From an uncultured Clostridia bacterium (GTDB lineage: Bacteria > Bacillota > Clostridia > Christensenellales > UBA1242): a stretch of 5,496 bases of DNA. The DNA lies in the NCBI GenBank assembly GCA_934776915.1, contig CAKVNA010000066.1:1-5496 (forward strand), written 5' to 3'. Both the position numbers and the translations under genes were made by a program. A model generated the notes under the pieces. It was given only the letters and a program-made list of their open reading frames with translations. It made no database searches and was not told the origin of the DNA. This document shows, piece by piece, positions 1 to 5,496 of the stretch. The stretch's first letter is position 1, and each line of letters opens with the position of its first letter.

Positions 1-1469
1 CGTACAAAGAGAAGAAATCGGAGGATGTAAGCAGCAAATTCCGCAATGTTGTTAAAGAAATTGTGAGAGTCCATGAAACTGGACGTCCAATTTTGGTTGG
101 CACATCAACTGTTGAAAAGAGTGAAAAGTTAAGCGAAATGCTAAAGCGTGAAAAAGTTAGACACATGGTCTTGAACGCTAAAAATCACGAACAAGAATCG
201 GAAATTGTGGCTCAAGCGGGAAGAAAAGGTGCTGTTACAATCGCCACAAACATGGCTGGCCGTGGAACGGATATTTTGCTTGGCGGCAATGCAGAATTTT
301 TGACCAAAAAGCAACTTAGGGACAAAGGTGCAAACCCAAATGAAATTGAACTTGTTTCAAGTTATGTAGCAAATCTTAGTGATGATCTTATGAAATTAAG
401 AGAGCAATATTTTGACTTGCTTGCAAAAAATAAGGCAGTTACAGACGAAGAAAAGAAAGAAGTTGTTGAACTTGGCGGACTTTGTATCATTGGAACAGAC
501 AGACACGAAAGCAGACGAATTGACAATCAGCTTCGTGGTCGTGCTGGTCGTCAAGGTGATCCAGGCAGTAGCGTATTTTATGTTTCTATGGAAGACGATT
601 TAATCAGACGATTTGGCGGAGATAGAATGAAGGCGATTGCAAGGGCATTCCGTGTTGATGACGACACTCCTTTCCAAATTAAATTCCTATCAAAACAAAT
701 TGAAAGTGCACAAAGAAAAATTGAAGCCCAAAACTATGCTTTAAGAAGAAATGTTTTGGAATATGACAATGTTATGAGCCAACAGCGTGAACTTATTTAT
801 GCCGAAAGAGATAAAGTTTTAAACGGTGTGGATATTCACCAAGAAGTTTTGGATATGTTCCCGGATGTTGTAAAAGAGATTGTATATAGCAATATTGATG
901 ATGACATTCCATATTATGATTGGGACCTTGAGAAACTTAACAAAGAACTTGAAGTTAGGCTTGTTGAAAAGGACACAAACCTTATAACAGAAGACTTTGT
1001 GGAAGATTGCGAAGTTGAAGATGTGTATGACAAAGTGCTAAAATATGTTCAAGATAGATACGAAAAAGTGACCAAAAACGCAAACGAAATGGGCTTTGAC
1101 TTCTCAAAATTTGAAGGACTTTTTCTACTCCGTGTTGTTGATGTTTTGTGGATGGAACACATTGACACAATGGATATGTTAAGAAAGGAAATTGGGCTTC
1201 AAGCGTATGGCGGGCATGACCCAATAGTGGAATACAAGCGTGACGGCTTTGATATGTTTGACAATATGATTAAGCAAATTAGGGAAGACACATGCACTCA
1301 TCTTCTAAATATTCAAATTCAGCGTGTGCAACAGCCTCAACGCCCTCAACCTCAAAACTTGCAAACAAACGCAAAGCCAACTCAAGCAGTCAGCAAAAAA
1401 GTCGTGGGCAGAAATGACCCATGCCCATGTGGCAGTGGCAAAAAATATAAGCACTGTTGCGGAAAATAA
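1..1469 (+). CDS. secA: Preprotein translocase ATPase SecA, C-terminal part (5' end outside window)
   Basis: SecA is the cytosolic motor that pushes unfolded preproteins through the SecYEG channel using ATP. The reading frame is open from base 3, so the gene enters from the left edge; the GTG at 63 is an internal Val codon, not a start. About 488 residues are present of a family length near 840. They begin inside the second nucleotide-binding domain (GRPILVGTSTVEKSE). Helicase motif V (ATNMAGRGTDILLGG) and motif VI (GTDRHESRRIDNQLRGRAGRQGD) follow. Between them lies an insert of about 60 residues, the variable subdomain, longer than in E. coli and far longer than in B. subtilis. The helical scaffold and wing region follow, then a Gln/Pro-rich linker (QQPQRPQPQ). 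The C-terminal SEC-C zinc motif is intact, with CPC, eight residues, then CC, near the stop; in the family it binds SecB and phospholipid. prfB starts 10 bases downstream. Identification is certain. Confidence 0.98.
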   Translation, partial: YKEKKSEDVSSKFRNVVKEIVRVHETGRPILVGTSTVEKSEKLSEMLKREKVRHMVLNAKNHEQESEIVAQAGRKGAVTIATNMAGRGTDILLGGNAEFLTKKQLRDKGANPNEIELVSSYVANLSDDLMKLREQYFDLLAKNKAVTDEEKKEVVELGGLCIIGTDRHESRRIDNQLRGRAGRQGDPGSSVFYVSMEDDLIRRFGGDRMKAIARAFRVDDDTPFQIKFLSKQIESAQRKIEAQNYALRRNVLEYDNVMSQQRELIYAERDKVLNGVDIHQEVLDMFPDVVKEIVYSNIDDDIPYYDWDLEKLNKELEVRLVEKDTNLITEDFVEDCEVEDVYDKVLKYVQDRYEKVTKNANEMGFDFSKFEGLFLLRVVDVLWMEHIDTMDMLRKEIGLQAYGGHDPIVEYKRDGFDMFDNMIKQIREDTCTHLLNIQIQRVQQPQRPQPQNLQTNAKPTQAVSKKVVGRNDPCPCGSGKKYKHCCGK

Positions 1470-1479
1470 TGGAGAAAAA

Positions 1480-2578
1480 ATGGTAGTTGATGAACAAAGA
1501 GAAATTTTTTCCAAACTTAAAGATAAGAGTGATTATCTAAAGGAGTGTCTTTAACAAGGAAAATTTGTTGAAAATTTTAGGCGACAAGAAAAGGGAACAA
1601 GAAGACCCAGATTTTTGGAACGACCTTGAAAAGAGTAAGAAAAACGGAAAAGAAATAAAAAATATTGAAAGCAAACTTGCAGTTATATCTTCGTGTGAAA
1701 AGTTTGAAGAAGACATTGAGTTTTTGTTTGAACTTTTGGAACTTGAAGATGACCAAACATCTTACAACGAACTTTTGACAAAGATAAAACAGTTTGATGA
1801 CTTCTTGGAAGAAAACACGATTTCCACCTTACTTAACGGCGAATATGACGATTGCAATGCAATTTTGTCCATTCACGCAGGGGCGGGCGGAACGGAAGCA
1901 CAAGATTGGGCAAGCATGCTTTATAGAATGTATGTCAGATTTTGTGAAAAGAATGGCTACGACTTGAATGTTGTGGATATGCTTGATGGTGACGAAGCAG
2001 GCATAAAGAGTGTTACATTTGTTGTGTCAGGCGACAAAGCATATGGCTATTTGAAAGCGGAAATGGGTGTTCATAGACTTGTCAGAATTTCACCTTTTGA
2101 CGCAAACAAACGCAGACACACCAGTTTTGCCAGCCTTGAAGTTATGCCAGAAATTTCGGAGGATAACTCCATAGAAATTTCACCAGACGACATAAGAATT
2201 GACACCTACAGAAGTAGCGGGGCGGGTGGACAACATGTCAACAAAACAGACAGTGCCATAAGAATTACACACTTCCCAACGGGCATTGTTGTCACTTGCC
2301 AAAACGAACGCAGCCAAATTCAAAATAGGGAAATGGCATTTAAAATTTTAAAGAGCAAACTTATTGCACTTAAAGAAGAAGAAAGAAAGAAGAACCTTAA
2401 TGACATAAAAGGTGACATAAAGAAAATTGAATGGGGAAGTCAAATTAGGTCATATGTTTTCTGCCCATACACCATGGTCAAAGACCACAGAACAGGTTAT
2501 GAAACTTCAAACATTGAAGGCGTTATGGACGGGGATATAAAACCATTTATTTTGGACTATCTGAAAAAGAGCCTATAA
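1480..2578 (+). CDS. prfB: Peptide chain release factor 2 (RF2), made by programmed +1 frameshift: join(1480..1551,1553..2578)
   Basis: RF2 recognises UGA and UAA stop codons in the ribosomal A site and triggers peptide release. The first frame runs from ATG 1480 for 24 codons (MVVDEQREIF...LKECL) to a TAA at 1552-1554. Skipping base 1552 continues as NKENLLKILG and gives 365 residues, the same length as E. coli RF2. The stop-codon-reading tripeptide SPF is at about residues 204-206. The catalytic GGQ, within SGAGGQHVNKTDS, is at about 249-251, one residue off the E. coli positions. Serine occupies the site equivalent to E. coli Thr/Ala246. The ATG at 1480 is chosen because GGAG lies five bases upstream and the N-terminus aligns in length with E. 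coli RF2. A TTG at 1565 opens the second frame but would lose the conserved N-terminal segment. The gene follows secA closely, as in B. subtilis, and lies 11 bases before tsaD. Expression is probably autoregulated through the frameshift. Confidence 0.97.
1539..1555 (+). promoter_or_regulatory. prfB programmed +1 frameshift site with TAA as the shift stop
   Basis: The site reads AAAGGAG (1539-1545), a three-base spacer TGT, then CTT TAA C (1549-1555). The Shine-Dalgarno-like element sits exactly three bases before the slippery CTT, the same spacing as in E. coli prfB. Pairing of this element with 16S rRNA and slow termination are known to push tRNA-Leu from CUU to UUU/UUA in the +1 frame. The next base is C, the weak-termination context typical of these sites. 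The usual stop at this position is UGA, read only by RF2; here it is UAA, read by both RF1 and RF2. The layout is visible in the sequence; that the shift happens is inferred from conservation. Confidence 0.93.
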
Positions 2579-2589
2579 GGCGGTGAAAA

Positions 2590-3642
2590 ATGTATTTTGA
2601 AGAAATGCAGAAGAAAGTTGAAAAACTAAAAACTCAAAAAGATGTTTTAATTTTGGGGATAGAGAGCAGTTGTGATGAAACCTCTATAGCTGTTGTAAAA
2701 AATGGCAGAGAAGTCCTTTCAAACATAATTGCAACGCAAATTGACATACATACTCGCTTTGGTGGGGTTGTGCCAGAAGTGGCAAGCAGAAATCATGTTA
2801 TGGCAATTATGGGAGTGTTGGACGAAGCTTTAAAAACTGCAAAGGTCACCCTGCAAGACATTGACGCCATTGCTGTGACCTATGGAGCGGGACTTATTGG
2901 AGCCTTGATGGTGGGTGTGTCTTTTGCAAAAACATTGGCATATAGCCTTAACATTCCGCTTATTGCAGTCAATCATATCCGTGGCCATGTCAGTGCCAAT
3001 TATATCTCTCACAAGGACTTAACGCCTCCATTTGTTGGGCTCATTGTCAGTGGCGGACATACTGCCATTGTTTATGCCAATGATTACACCAATTTTGAAA
3101 CAATTGGCTCTACTCTTGATGATGCAGTGGGTGAGGCGGGGGATAAAATTGCAAGAGTTATGGGGCTTGGCTACCCAGGTGGCCCAAAAATTGACAAAAG
3201 GGCAAAAGAGGGCAGCGCAAATATTCGCTTTGTAAAAGATAATTTGAAACATAGTTATGATTGCTCATTCAGTGGGCTTAAAACCGCTATAATAAACTAT
3301 GTCCACACTCTAACTCAAAAAGGCAAAACTATTCCCACAGAAGACATTTGTGCGTCTTTTCAAAAGGAAGCCTTTGACCCTCTTGTTGAAAAGTGTATAA
3401 GGGCTTGCAAAGAAAAAAATTGCAACAAACTTTGTGTTGCAGGAGGTGTTTCGGCAAATAGTTATTTGAGAAATGCACTTAAAACACAAGCAGAAAAAAT
3501 GAATATACAAGTGTTTATGCCAGAAATGAAACTTTGCACAGACAATGCAGGAATGATTGCAAGCCAAGGATATTTTAATCTTATGAGCGACATTGGACTA
3601 AGTGACATAAACCTTGGGGCAGTGTCAAACATTCCACTTTAA
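2590..3642 (+). CDS. tsaD: tRNA N6-threonylcarbamoyladenosine transferase TsaD (Gcp/YgjD/Kae1 family)
   Basis: TsaD transfers the threonylcarbamoyl group from threonylcarbamoyl-AMP to A37 of ANN-decoding tRNAs, working with TsaB and TsaE in the cytoplasm. The 350-residue product has the ASKHA-fold signature GIESSCDETS at about 23-32. The metal-binding HIRGH motif gives His129 and His133, and the third ligand is Asp318 in CTDNAGMIA. SGGHT (154-158), GEAGDKIARVMGLGYPGGP (181-199) and CVAGGVSAN (282-290) are also conserved. The ATG at 2590 follows the ribosome-binding-like GGCGGTG at 2579-2585. It adds about 20 mostly charged residues before the first core strand, slightly longer than usual; Met6 (2605) is an alternative start without a better binding site. 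The gene lies 11 bases after prfB, so co-transcription with secA-prfB is likely. None of tsaB, tsaC or tsaE, its usual partners, is in view. Confidence 0.97.
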   Translation: MYFEEMQKKVEKLKTQKDVLILGIESSCDETSIAVVKNGREVLSNIIATQIDIHTRFGGVVPEVASRNHVMAIMGVLDEALKTAKVTLQDIDAIAVTYGAGLIGALMVGVSFAKTLAYSLNIPLIAVNHIRGHVSANYISHKDLTPPFVGLIVSGGHTAIVYANDYTNFETIGSTLDDAVGEAGDKIARVMGLGYPGGPKIDKRAKEGSANIRFVKDNLKHSYDCSFSGLKTAIINYVHTLTQKGKTIPTEDICASFQKEAFDPLVEKCIRACKEKNCNKLCVAGGVSANSYLRNALKTQAEKMNIQVFMPEMKLCTDNAGMIASQGYFNLMSDIGLSDINLGAVSNIPL

Positions 3643-3689
3643 CAGCCTAAAATGGCATTATTTTAATTTGTTTTAAACTTAATCACAAA

Positions 3690-3723
3690 TTGTGTTGTAA
3701 CACAAAAATGCAAAAAATATAAT
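3690..3723 (+). promoter_or_regulatory. Possible sigma-A-type promoter overlapping a small inverted repeat
   Basis: TTGTAA (3695-3700) and a perfect TATAAT (3718-3723) are separated by exactly 17 bases. The -35 lies inside an inverted repeat, TTGTGTT-GT-AACACAA (3690-3705). A transcript from about 3730 would meet the terminator at 3758-3787 after fewer than 60 bases, and no gene follows on this strand until 4554. TATAAT arises readily by chance in such AT-rich DNA, so this is only a candidate. Confidence 0.25.
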
Positions 3724-3757
3724 ACAAGTTTGAATATAATTAAAAATGTATAAAAAA

Positions 3758-3787
3758 AGTGACCTTATGTTAGGTCACTAATTTTTT
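3758..3787. terminator. Bidirectional rho-independent terminator between convergent genes
   Basis: An 8-bp perfect stem, AGTGACCT (3758-3765) and AGGTCACT (3772-3779), encloses a 6-base loop. On the + strand a run of six T (3782-3787) follows after two A. On the - strand the seven A at 3752-3758 become the U-tract. It can therefore end transcripts from secA-prfB-tsaD and from the zinc-ribbon gene. The + side T-run overlaps the TAA of the minus-strand gene (3786-3788), so on that strand the hairpin starts only about six bases after the stop. Confidence 0.9.
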
Positions 3788-4292
3788 ATTCAAATTTTTT
3801 GCCACATTTTGAACAGAAGTTTGCAGACTTTTTGTTCTTTGCACCACATTCAGAGCAGAATTTATTTTCTTCGCCTACAATGCCTTCTTTAACTGCTTCT
3901 GTTATAGTCTTAACTGACTTTGCAACACTTGGTGTAATTTCCTCTGCGGAGTAGTCCACAACGTCTTTTGCCACTGGAGCAACTGTTGCCGCCCCGAAAG
4001 AAGTAATTTCACGAATGAAAGCCCTTCTAAAAAAGCCAACCCCATAGAATGTGCTAAACAAGCCAGCAGCCATTAAGAAAAATCCCAAAATACCTTTTCC
4101 GCTGTTGCTTGAAATTGCTTGTTGACTGTTATCGCTACTACCCATAGCAATAAACATTTTTGCAAAGTTGACAATTCCTACAATAAGAAGTGGAATTCCC
4201 ACAACAAGCAAAATTGAACCTATGACAATAAGTCTTCTTTTCCACCTTTTATACATTTCTTCGTTGGCAAATTTGCCTTTCATTTCTCCCAT
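3786..4292 (-). CDS. Small two-helix membrane protein with C-terminal zinc ribbon, function unknown
   Basis: I do not recognise a named family. The product (168 residues from the chosen start) has a basic N-terminus (YKRWKRR) and a hydrophobic helix at about 21-45. A Ser/Asn/Gln-rich linker (SSDNSQQAISSNSGK) leads to a second helix at about 67-88, then a soluble stretch. It ends in a zinc ribbon with CSEC and CSKC pairs (Cys146, 149, 160, 163) ten residues apart. Such C-terminal ribbons are common in small Bacillota membrane proteins. Both termini probably face the cytoplasm, by the positive-inside rule. The first ATG (4304) has no ribosome binding site, whereas GGAGGG lies just inside it, five bases before the ATG at 4292, so 4292 is preferred; the longer form adds MEGN. 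The gene is monocistronic, with its own promoter (4343-4371) and terminator, and is divergent from the amidase gene. That it is a real gene is quite sure; its role is unknown. Confidence 0.85.
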   Translation of the reverse strand: MGEMKGKFANEEMYKRWKRRLIVIGSILLVVGIPLLIVGIVNFAKMFIAMGSSDNSQQAISSNSGKGILGFFLMAAGLFSTFYGVGFFRRAFIREITSFGAATVAPVAKDVVDYSAEEITPSVAKSVKTITEAVKEGIVGEENKFCSECGAKNKKSANFCSKCGKKFE

Positions 4293-4342
4293 ATTTCCCT
4301 CCATTTATGGATAAAATTAAACTTTTATCTCACTTATAACTT

Positions 4343-4371
4343 ATTTTAACATATTTATTCTTCTTTTGCAA
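4343..4371 (-). promoter_or_regulatory. Extended -10 promoter for the zinc-ribbon membrane protein gene
   Basis: Read on the minus strand, TTGCAA (4371-4366) and TAAAAT (4348-4343) are separated by 17 bases. A TG one base upstream of the -10 (4351-4350) makes an extended -10. Transcription would start near 4336, giving a leader of about 44 bases before the ATG at 4292. The -35 matches the consensus at four of six positions and the -10 at five of six. Confidence 0.55.
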
Positions 4372-4553
4372 GATATATGGGCAAAAAATCGTTTTTTTGT
4401 AGGAAATAACAAATTTATAGGCAAATATATTATTATCCTTTTAGGAAATAAAAAAAACTTAACTATTATGTCGCAAAAAGTCAAAAATAGCGTCAAAAAA
4501 AACAAATTCTGCATATATCTATTCATTTTTTAATAAAATATTTTGAGGATATT
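4372..4553. other. AT-rich divergent intergenic region with short direct repeats and phased A-tracts
   Basis: No gene is supported here. TAGGAAATAA occurs at 4400-4409 and 4442-4451, with a related TAGGCAAATA at 4418-4427. Nearer the amidase gene, GTCGCAAAAA (4470), GTCAAAAA (4480) and GTCAAAAA (4492) recur at 10-12 base intervals, so their A-tracts fall roughly on one helical face. The region must hold the amidase promoter, but I could not find a convincing -35/-10 pair for the + strand. The amidase ribosome binding site GAGG is at 4545-4548. Confidence 0.5.
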
Positions 4554-5246
4554 ATGTTTGTTTGTTTAAAAAGAAAATGGATAATTGTAGCAGTTTTAAT
4601 ATTGGTCGCCGTTGCAGGTGCGTGCGGAACATTTTTTGCTGTGAAAGATGTGGGATATATGCCAAAAGGTGAATGCACTGTTGTAATTGACGCTGGACAT
4701 GGGGGAATTGATGGCGGCTGTGTTGGCAAAATGACGGGGGTTTATGAAAGCGAGTTAAACTTGACTTTTGCTCAAAACCTTGCCAAACAACTTGAAAACA
4801 TGGGCATTTCCGTCAGACTTACAAGAAGTGACGGCAACGGATTGTATGACTCCAGCCAAAAGAACCTCAAAAAGAGTGATATGAAGCGAAGAAAGGAAAT
4901 TATTGAAGAAAGCAACCCAAATCTTGTTGTGTCACTGCACATGAACAGCTTTCCGCTGTCCAGTTGTTCGGGGGCGCAGACTTTTTTCAAAAAGGGAAGC
5001 GAAGAAGGCGAAAAGTTTGCCACATGCGTGCAACAAGAACTTGGCGTGCAAGTTGAGGGTGCAAAAAAGACCGCCAAAGTGGGCGATTATTACATAGTAA
5101 ATTGCACCGACATTCCATCTGTGCTTGTGGAATGTGGATTCTTAAGCAACCCACAAGAAGAAGCCCTACTCCAAACCAAAGCCTACCAAACCAAACTCTG
5201 CTACGCCATAGCCTGCGGGATTGTGAAATACCTGAACTTCAAATAA
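4554..5246 (+). CDS. cwlD: N-acetylmuramoyl-L-alanine amidase, CwlD type (Amidase_3), membrane-anchored
   Basis: Amidase_3 enzymes are zinc hydrolases that cut the bond between N-acetylmuramic acid and L-alanine in peptidoglycan. CwlD members prepare muramic-delta-lactam in the spore cortex. The 230 residues are close to the 237 of B. subtilis CwlD. An N-terminal helix (about 9-30) after KRK should act as an uncleaved anchor or signal. The catalytic domain starts at VVIDAGHGG, with zinc ligand His49. Glu65 (YESELNLTFA) and His129 (SLHMNSF) complete the ligand set, and the catalytic Glu193 lies in LVECGFLSNPQEE. The GAQTFF stretch, the spacing and the size favour CwlD over the larger SpoIIP/AmiC-type enzymes, and no extra wall-binding repeats are present. 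The start ATG has GAGG five bases upstream, and the gene ends in tandem in-frame TAA TAA. It stands alone, with a terminator 69 bases downstream. The amidase call is certain; the spore-specific role is inferred from the family. Confidence 0.92.
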   Translation: MFVCLKRKWIIVAVLILVAVAGACGTFFAVKDVGYMPKGECTVVIDAGHGGIDGGCVGKMTGVYESELNLTFAQNLAKQLENMGISVRLTRSDGNGLYDSSQKNLKKSDMKRRKEIIEESNPNLVVSLHMNSFPLSSCSGAQTFFKKGSEEGEKFATCVQQELGVQVEGAKKTAKVGDYYIVNCTDIPSVLVECGFLSNPQEEALLQTKAYQTKLCYAIACGIVKYLNFK

Positions 5247-5314
5247 TAAATAAGAAAGAAGAAATAAAAAACTGGCGATTATCGCAATTTGTCATAACAA
5301 AAATAAAAAAAAAT

Positions 5315-5343
5315 AAAAACACCGCCGAGAGGGTGGTGTTTTT
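5315..5343. terminator. Rho-independent terminator after the amidase gene, likely bidirectional
   Basis: AAAAACACCGCC (5315-5326) pairs with GGTGGTGTTTTT (5332-5343), with one G-T wobble and a five-base loop GAGAG. The five T are both stem base and U-tract on the + strand, and the matching A-tract with more A upstream (5302-5313) serves the - strand. It lies 69 bases after the amidase stop and 63 bases after the possible minus-strand gene end at 5407. An 11-base near-palindrome, GCGATTATCGC (5275-5285), precedes it without a T-run. Confidence 0.85.
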
Positions 5344-5406
5344 GCTATATAATTATATTTTTGCTTTAATATCTTTGTTGAGATTTACATTCAAAATATT
5401 TCTGCT

Positions 5407-5496
5407 TTATCTTCTATCTCGTTTGCTTAGAATGACGATAAGGAAGCGGAGGAAGTTGAGAATGGACACGACAAGGGCTGCGACATAGGTTAGGGC
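5407..5496 (-). CDS. Possible C-terminus of a membrane protein, cut by window edge (doubtful)
   Basis: On the minus strand a frame is open from the right edge for 29 codons to TAA at 5407-5409. It reads as a hydrophobic segment (ALTYVAALVVSILNFLRFLIVI) ending in basic SKRDRR. That resembles a final membrane helix with a cytoplasmic tail, and the bidirectional terminator at 5315-5343 would suit a convergent gene. Against it, the strand is pyrimidine-rich, which by itself yields Leu, Phe, Ser and Val. Codon use (many GTC, TTC, CTC) also differs from the other genes here, and the segment overlaps a probable dispersed repeat. The family is not recognised. Confidence 0.33.
   Translation of the reverse strand, partial: ALTYVAALVVSILNFLRFLIVILSKRDRR
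5411..5467. repeat. Possible dispersed intergenic repeat, two degenerate units
   Basis: Two segments share a core: GCTTAGAATGAC (5425-5436) and GTTGAGAATGGAC (5455-5467). On the minus strand both read as GTCATTCT-like, followed by AAGC or CAAC. From memory, short dispersed repeats of the form TCATTCTGAGC...GAAGAATC occur between genes in many bacterial genomes and give spurious peptides of the VILSEAKDL kind; VILSKRDRR here is similar. Without the rest of the genome this stays tentative. Confidence 0.28.

Noticed and set aside
982..1514. Minus-strand open frames opposite secA (982-1224 and 1305-1514)
   Set aside because: They lie wholly or mostly inside the confident secA gene, lack ribosome binding sites and show no recognisable domain.
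1480..1565. prfB as a pseudogene or assembly error because of the frame change
   Set aside because: The Shine-Dalgarno-like element, its three-base spacing, CTT-stop-C and the 24-codon leader match the conserved RF2 recoding site, and the joined product has the exact E. coli length.
1565..2578. TTG at 1565 as the true prfB start
   Set aside because: It has no suitable ribosome binding site and would remove the conserved N-terminal segment that the upstream 24 codons supply.
2830..3567. Open frames on both strands inside tsaD (2830-3012, 3019-3252, 3310-3567, and + 3032-3235)
   Set aside because: They are shadows of tsaD with odd, Cys/His-rich composition and no family features.
3643..3785. 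A riboswitch or attachment site in the tsaD downstream region
   Set aside because: Only a small 7-bp inverted repeat and a terminator are present; there is no conserved aptamer-like structure, tRNA end or flanking integrase.
4341..4729. Minus-strand frames at 4341-4526 and 4523-4729
   Set aside because: The first is low-complexity AT-rich intergenic DNA overlapping the mapped promoter; the second is opposite the amidase N-terminus and has no start signals.
5102..5488. Plus-strand frame of 128 codons overlapping the amidase 3' end
   Set aside because: It starts inside the amidase gene, runs straight through the terminator hairpin at 5315-5343 and has no recognisable domain.
1..5496. Mobile element, CRISPR array or defence island
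   Set aside because: No transposase, integrase, terminal inverted repeats, regularly spaced repeats or defence domains are visible; the genes are core housekeeping types.

Overview
The window is an AT-rich chromosomal segment that looks like a low-GC Bacillota genome, most likely from the Clostridia. Three points support this. The gene order is secA-prfB. SecA carries a long insert in the second nucleotide-binding domain, of the kind I recall from clostridial SecA. There is also a CwlD-type cell-wall amidase, a family tied to endospore-forming lineages. All five complete or 3'-complete genes end in TAA. The species cannot be named from the sequence.

Positions 1-3642 (+ strand) look like one tightly packed operon segment. 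It holds the C-terminal part of secA (protein-export ATPase, cut by the window edge), then prfB (peptide chain release factor 2), then tsaD (tRNA t6A synthesis). The gaps are only 10 and 11 bases, and each downstream gene has its own ribosome binding site. prfB is encoded in two frames joined by a programmed +1 frameshift. The site has the classical layout (Shine-Dalgarno-like AAGGAG, three bases, CTT, stop, C), but its stop is TAA rather than the usual TGA. This is the most interesting feature of the window.

Positions 3643-3785 separate tsaD from a convergent minus-strand gene and hold a strong bidirectional terminator hairpin. The minus-strand gene (3786-4292) encodes a small protein with two membrane helices and a C-terminal four-cysteine zinc ribbon; its function is unknown. 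It has a good extended -10 promoter at 4343-4371. The intergenic stretch to 4553 is very AT-rich, with short direct repeats and phased A-tracts.

Positions 4554-5246 (+) encode a membrane-anchored N-acetylmuramoyl-L-alanine amidase of the CwlD type with its full set of zinc ligands and catalytic Glu. A second bidirectional terminator follows at 5315-5343. The last roughly 90 bases may hold the 3' end of another minus-strand gene or, as likely, a dispersed intergenic repeat that merely reads as a hydrophobic peptide.

I see no mobile element, CRISPR array, tRNA, rRNA or defence system. Apart from the unusual prfB recoding signal, this is ordinary core-genome sequence.
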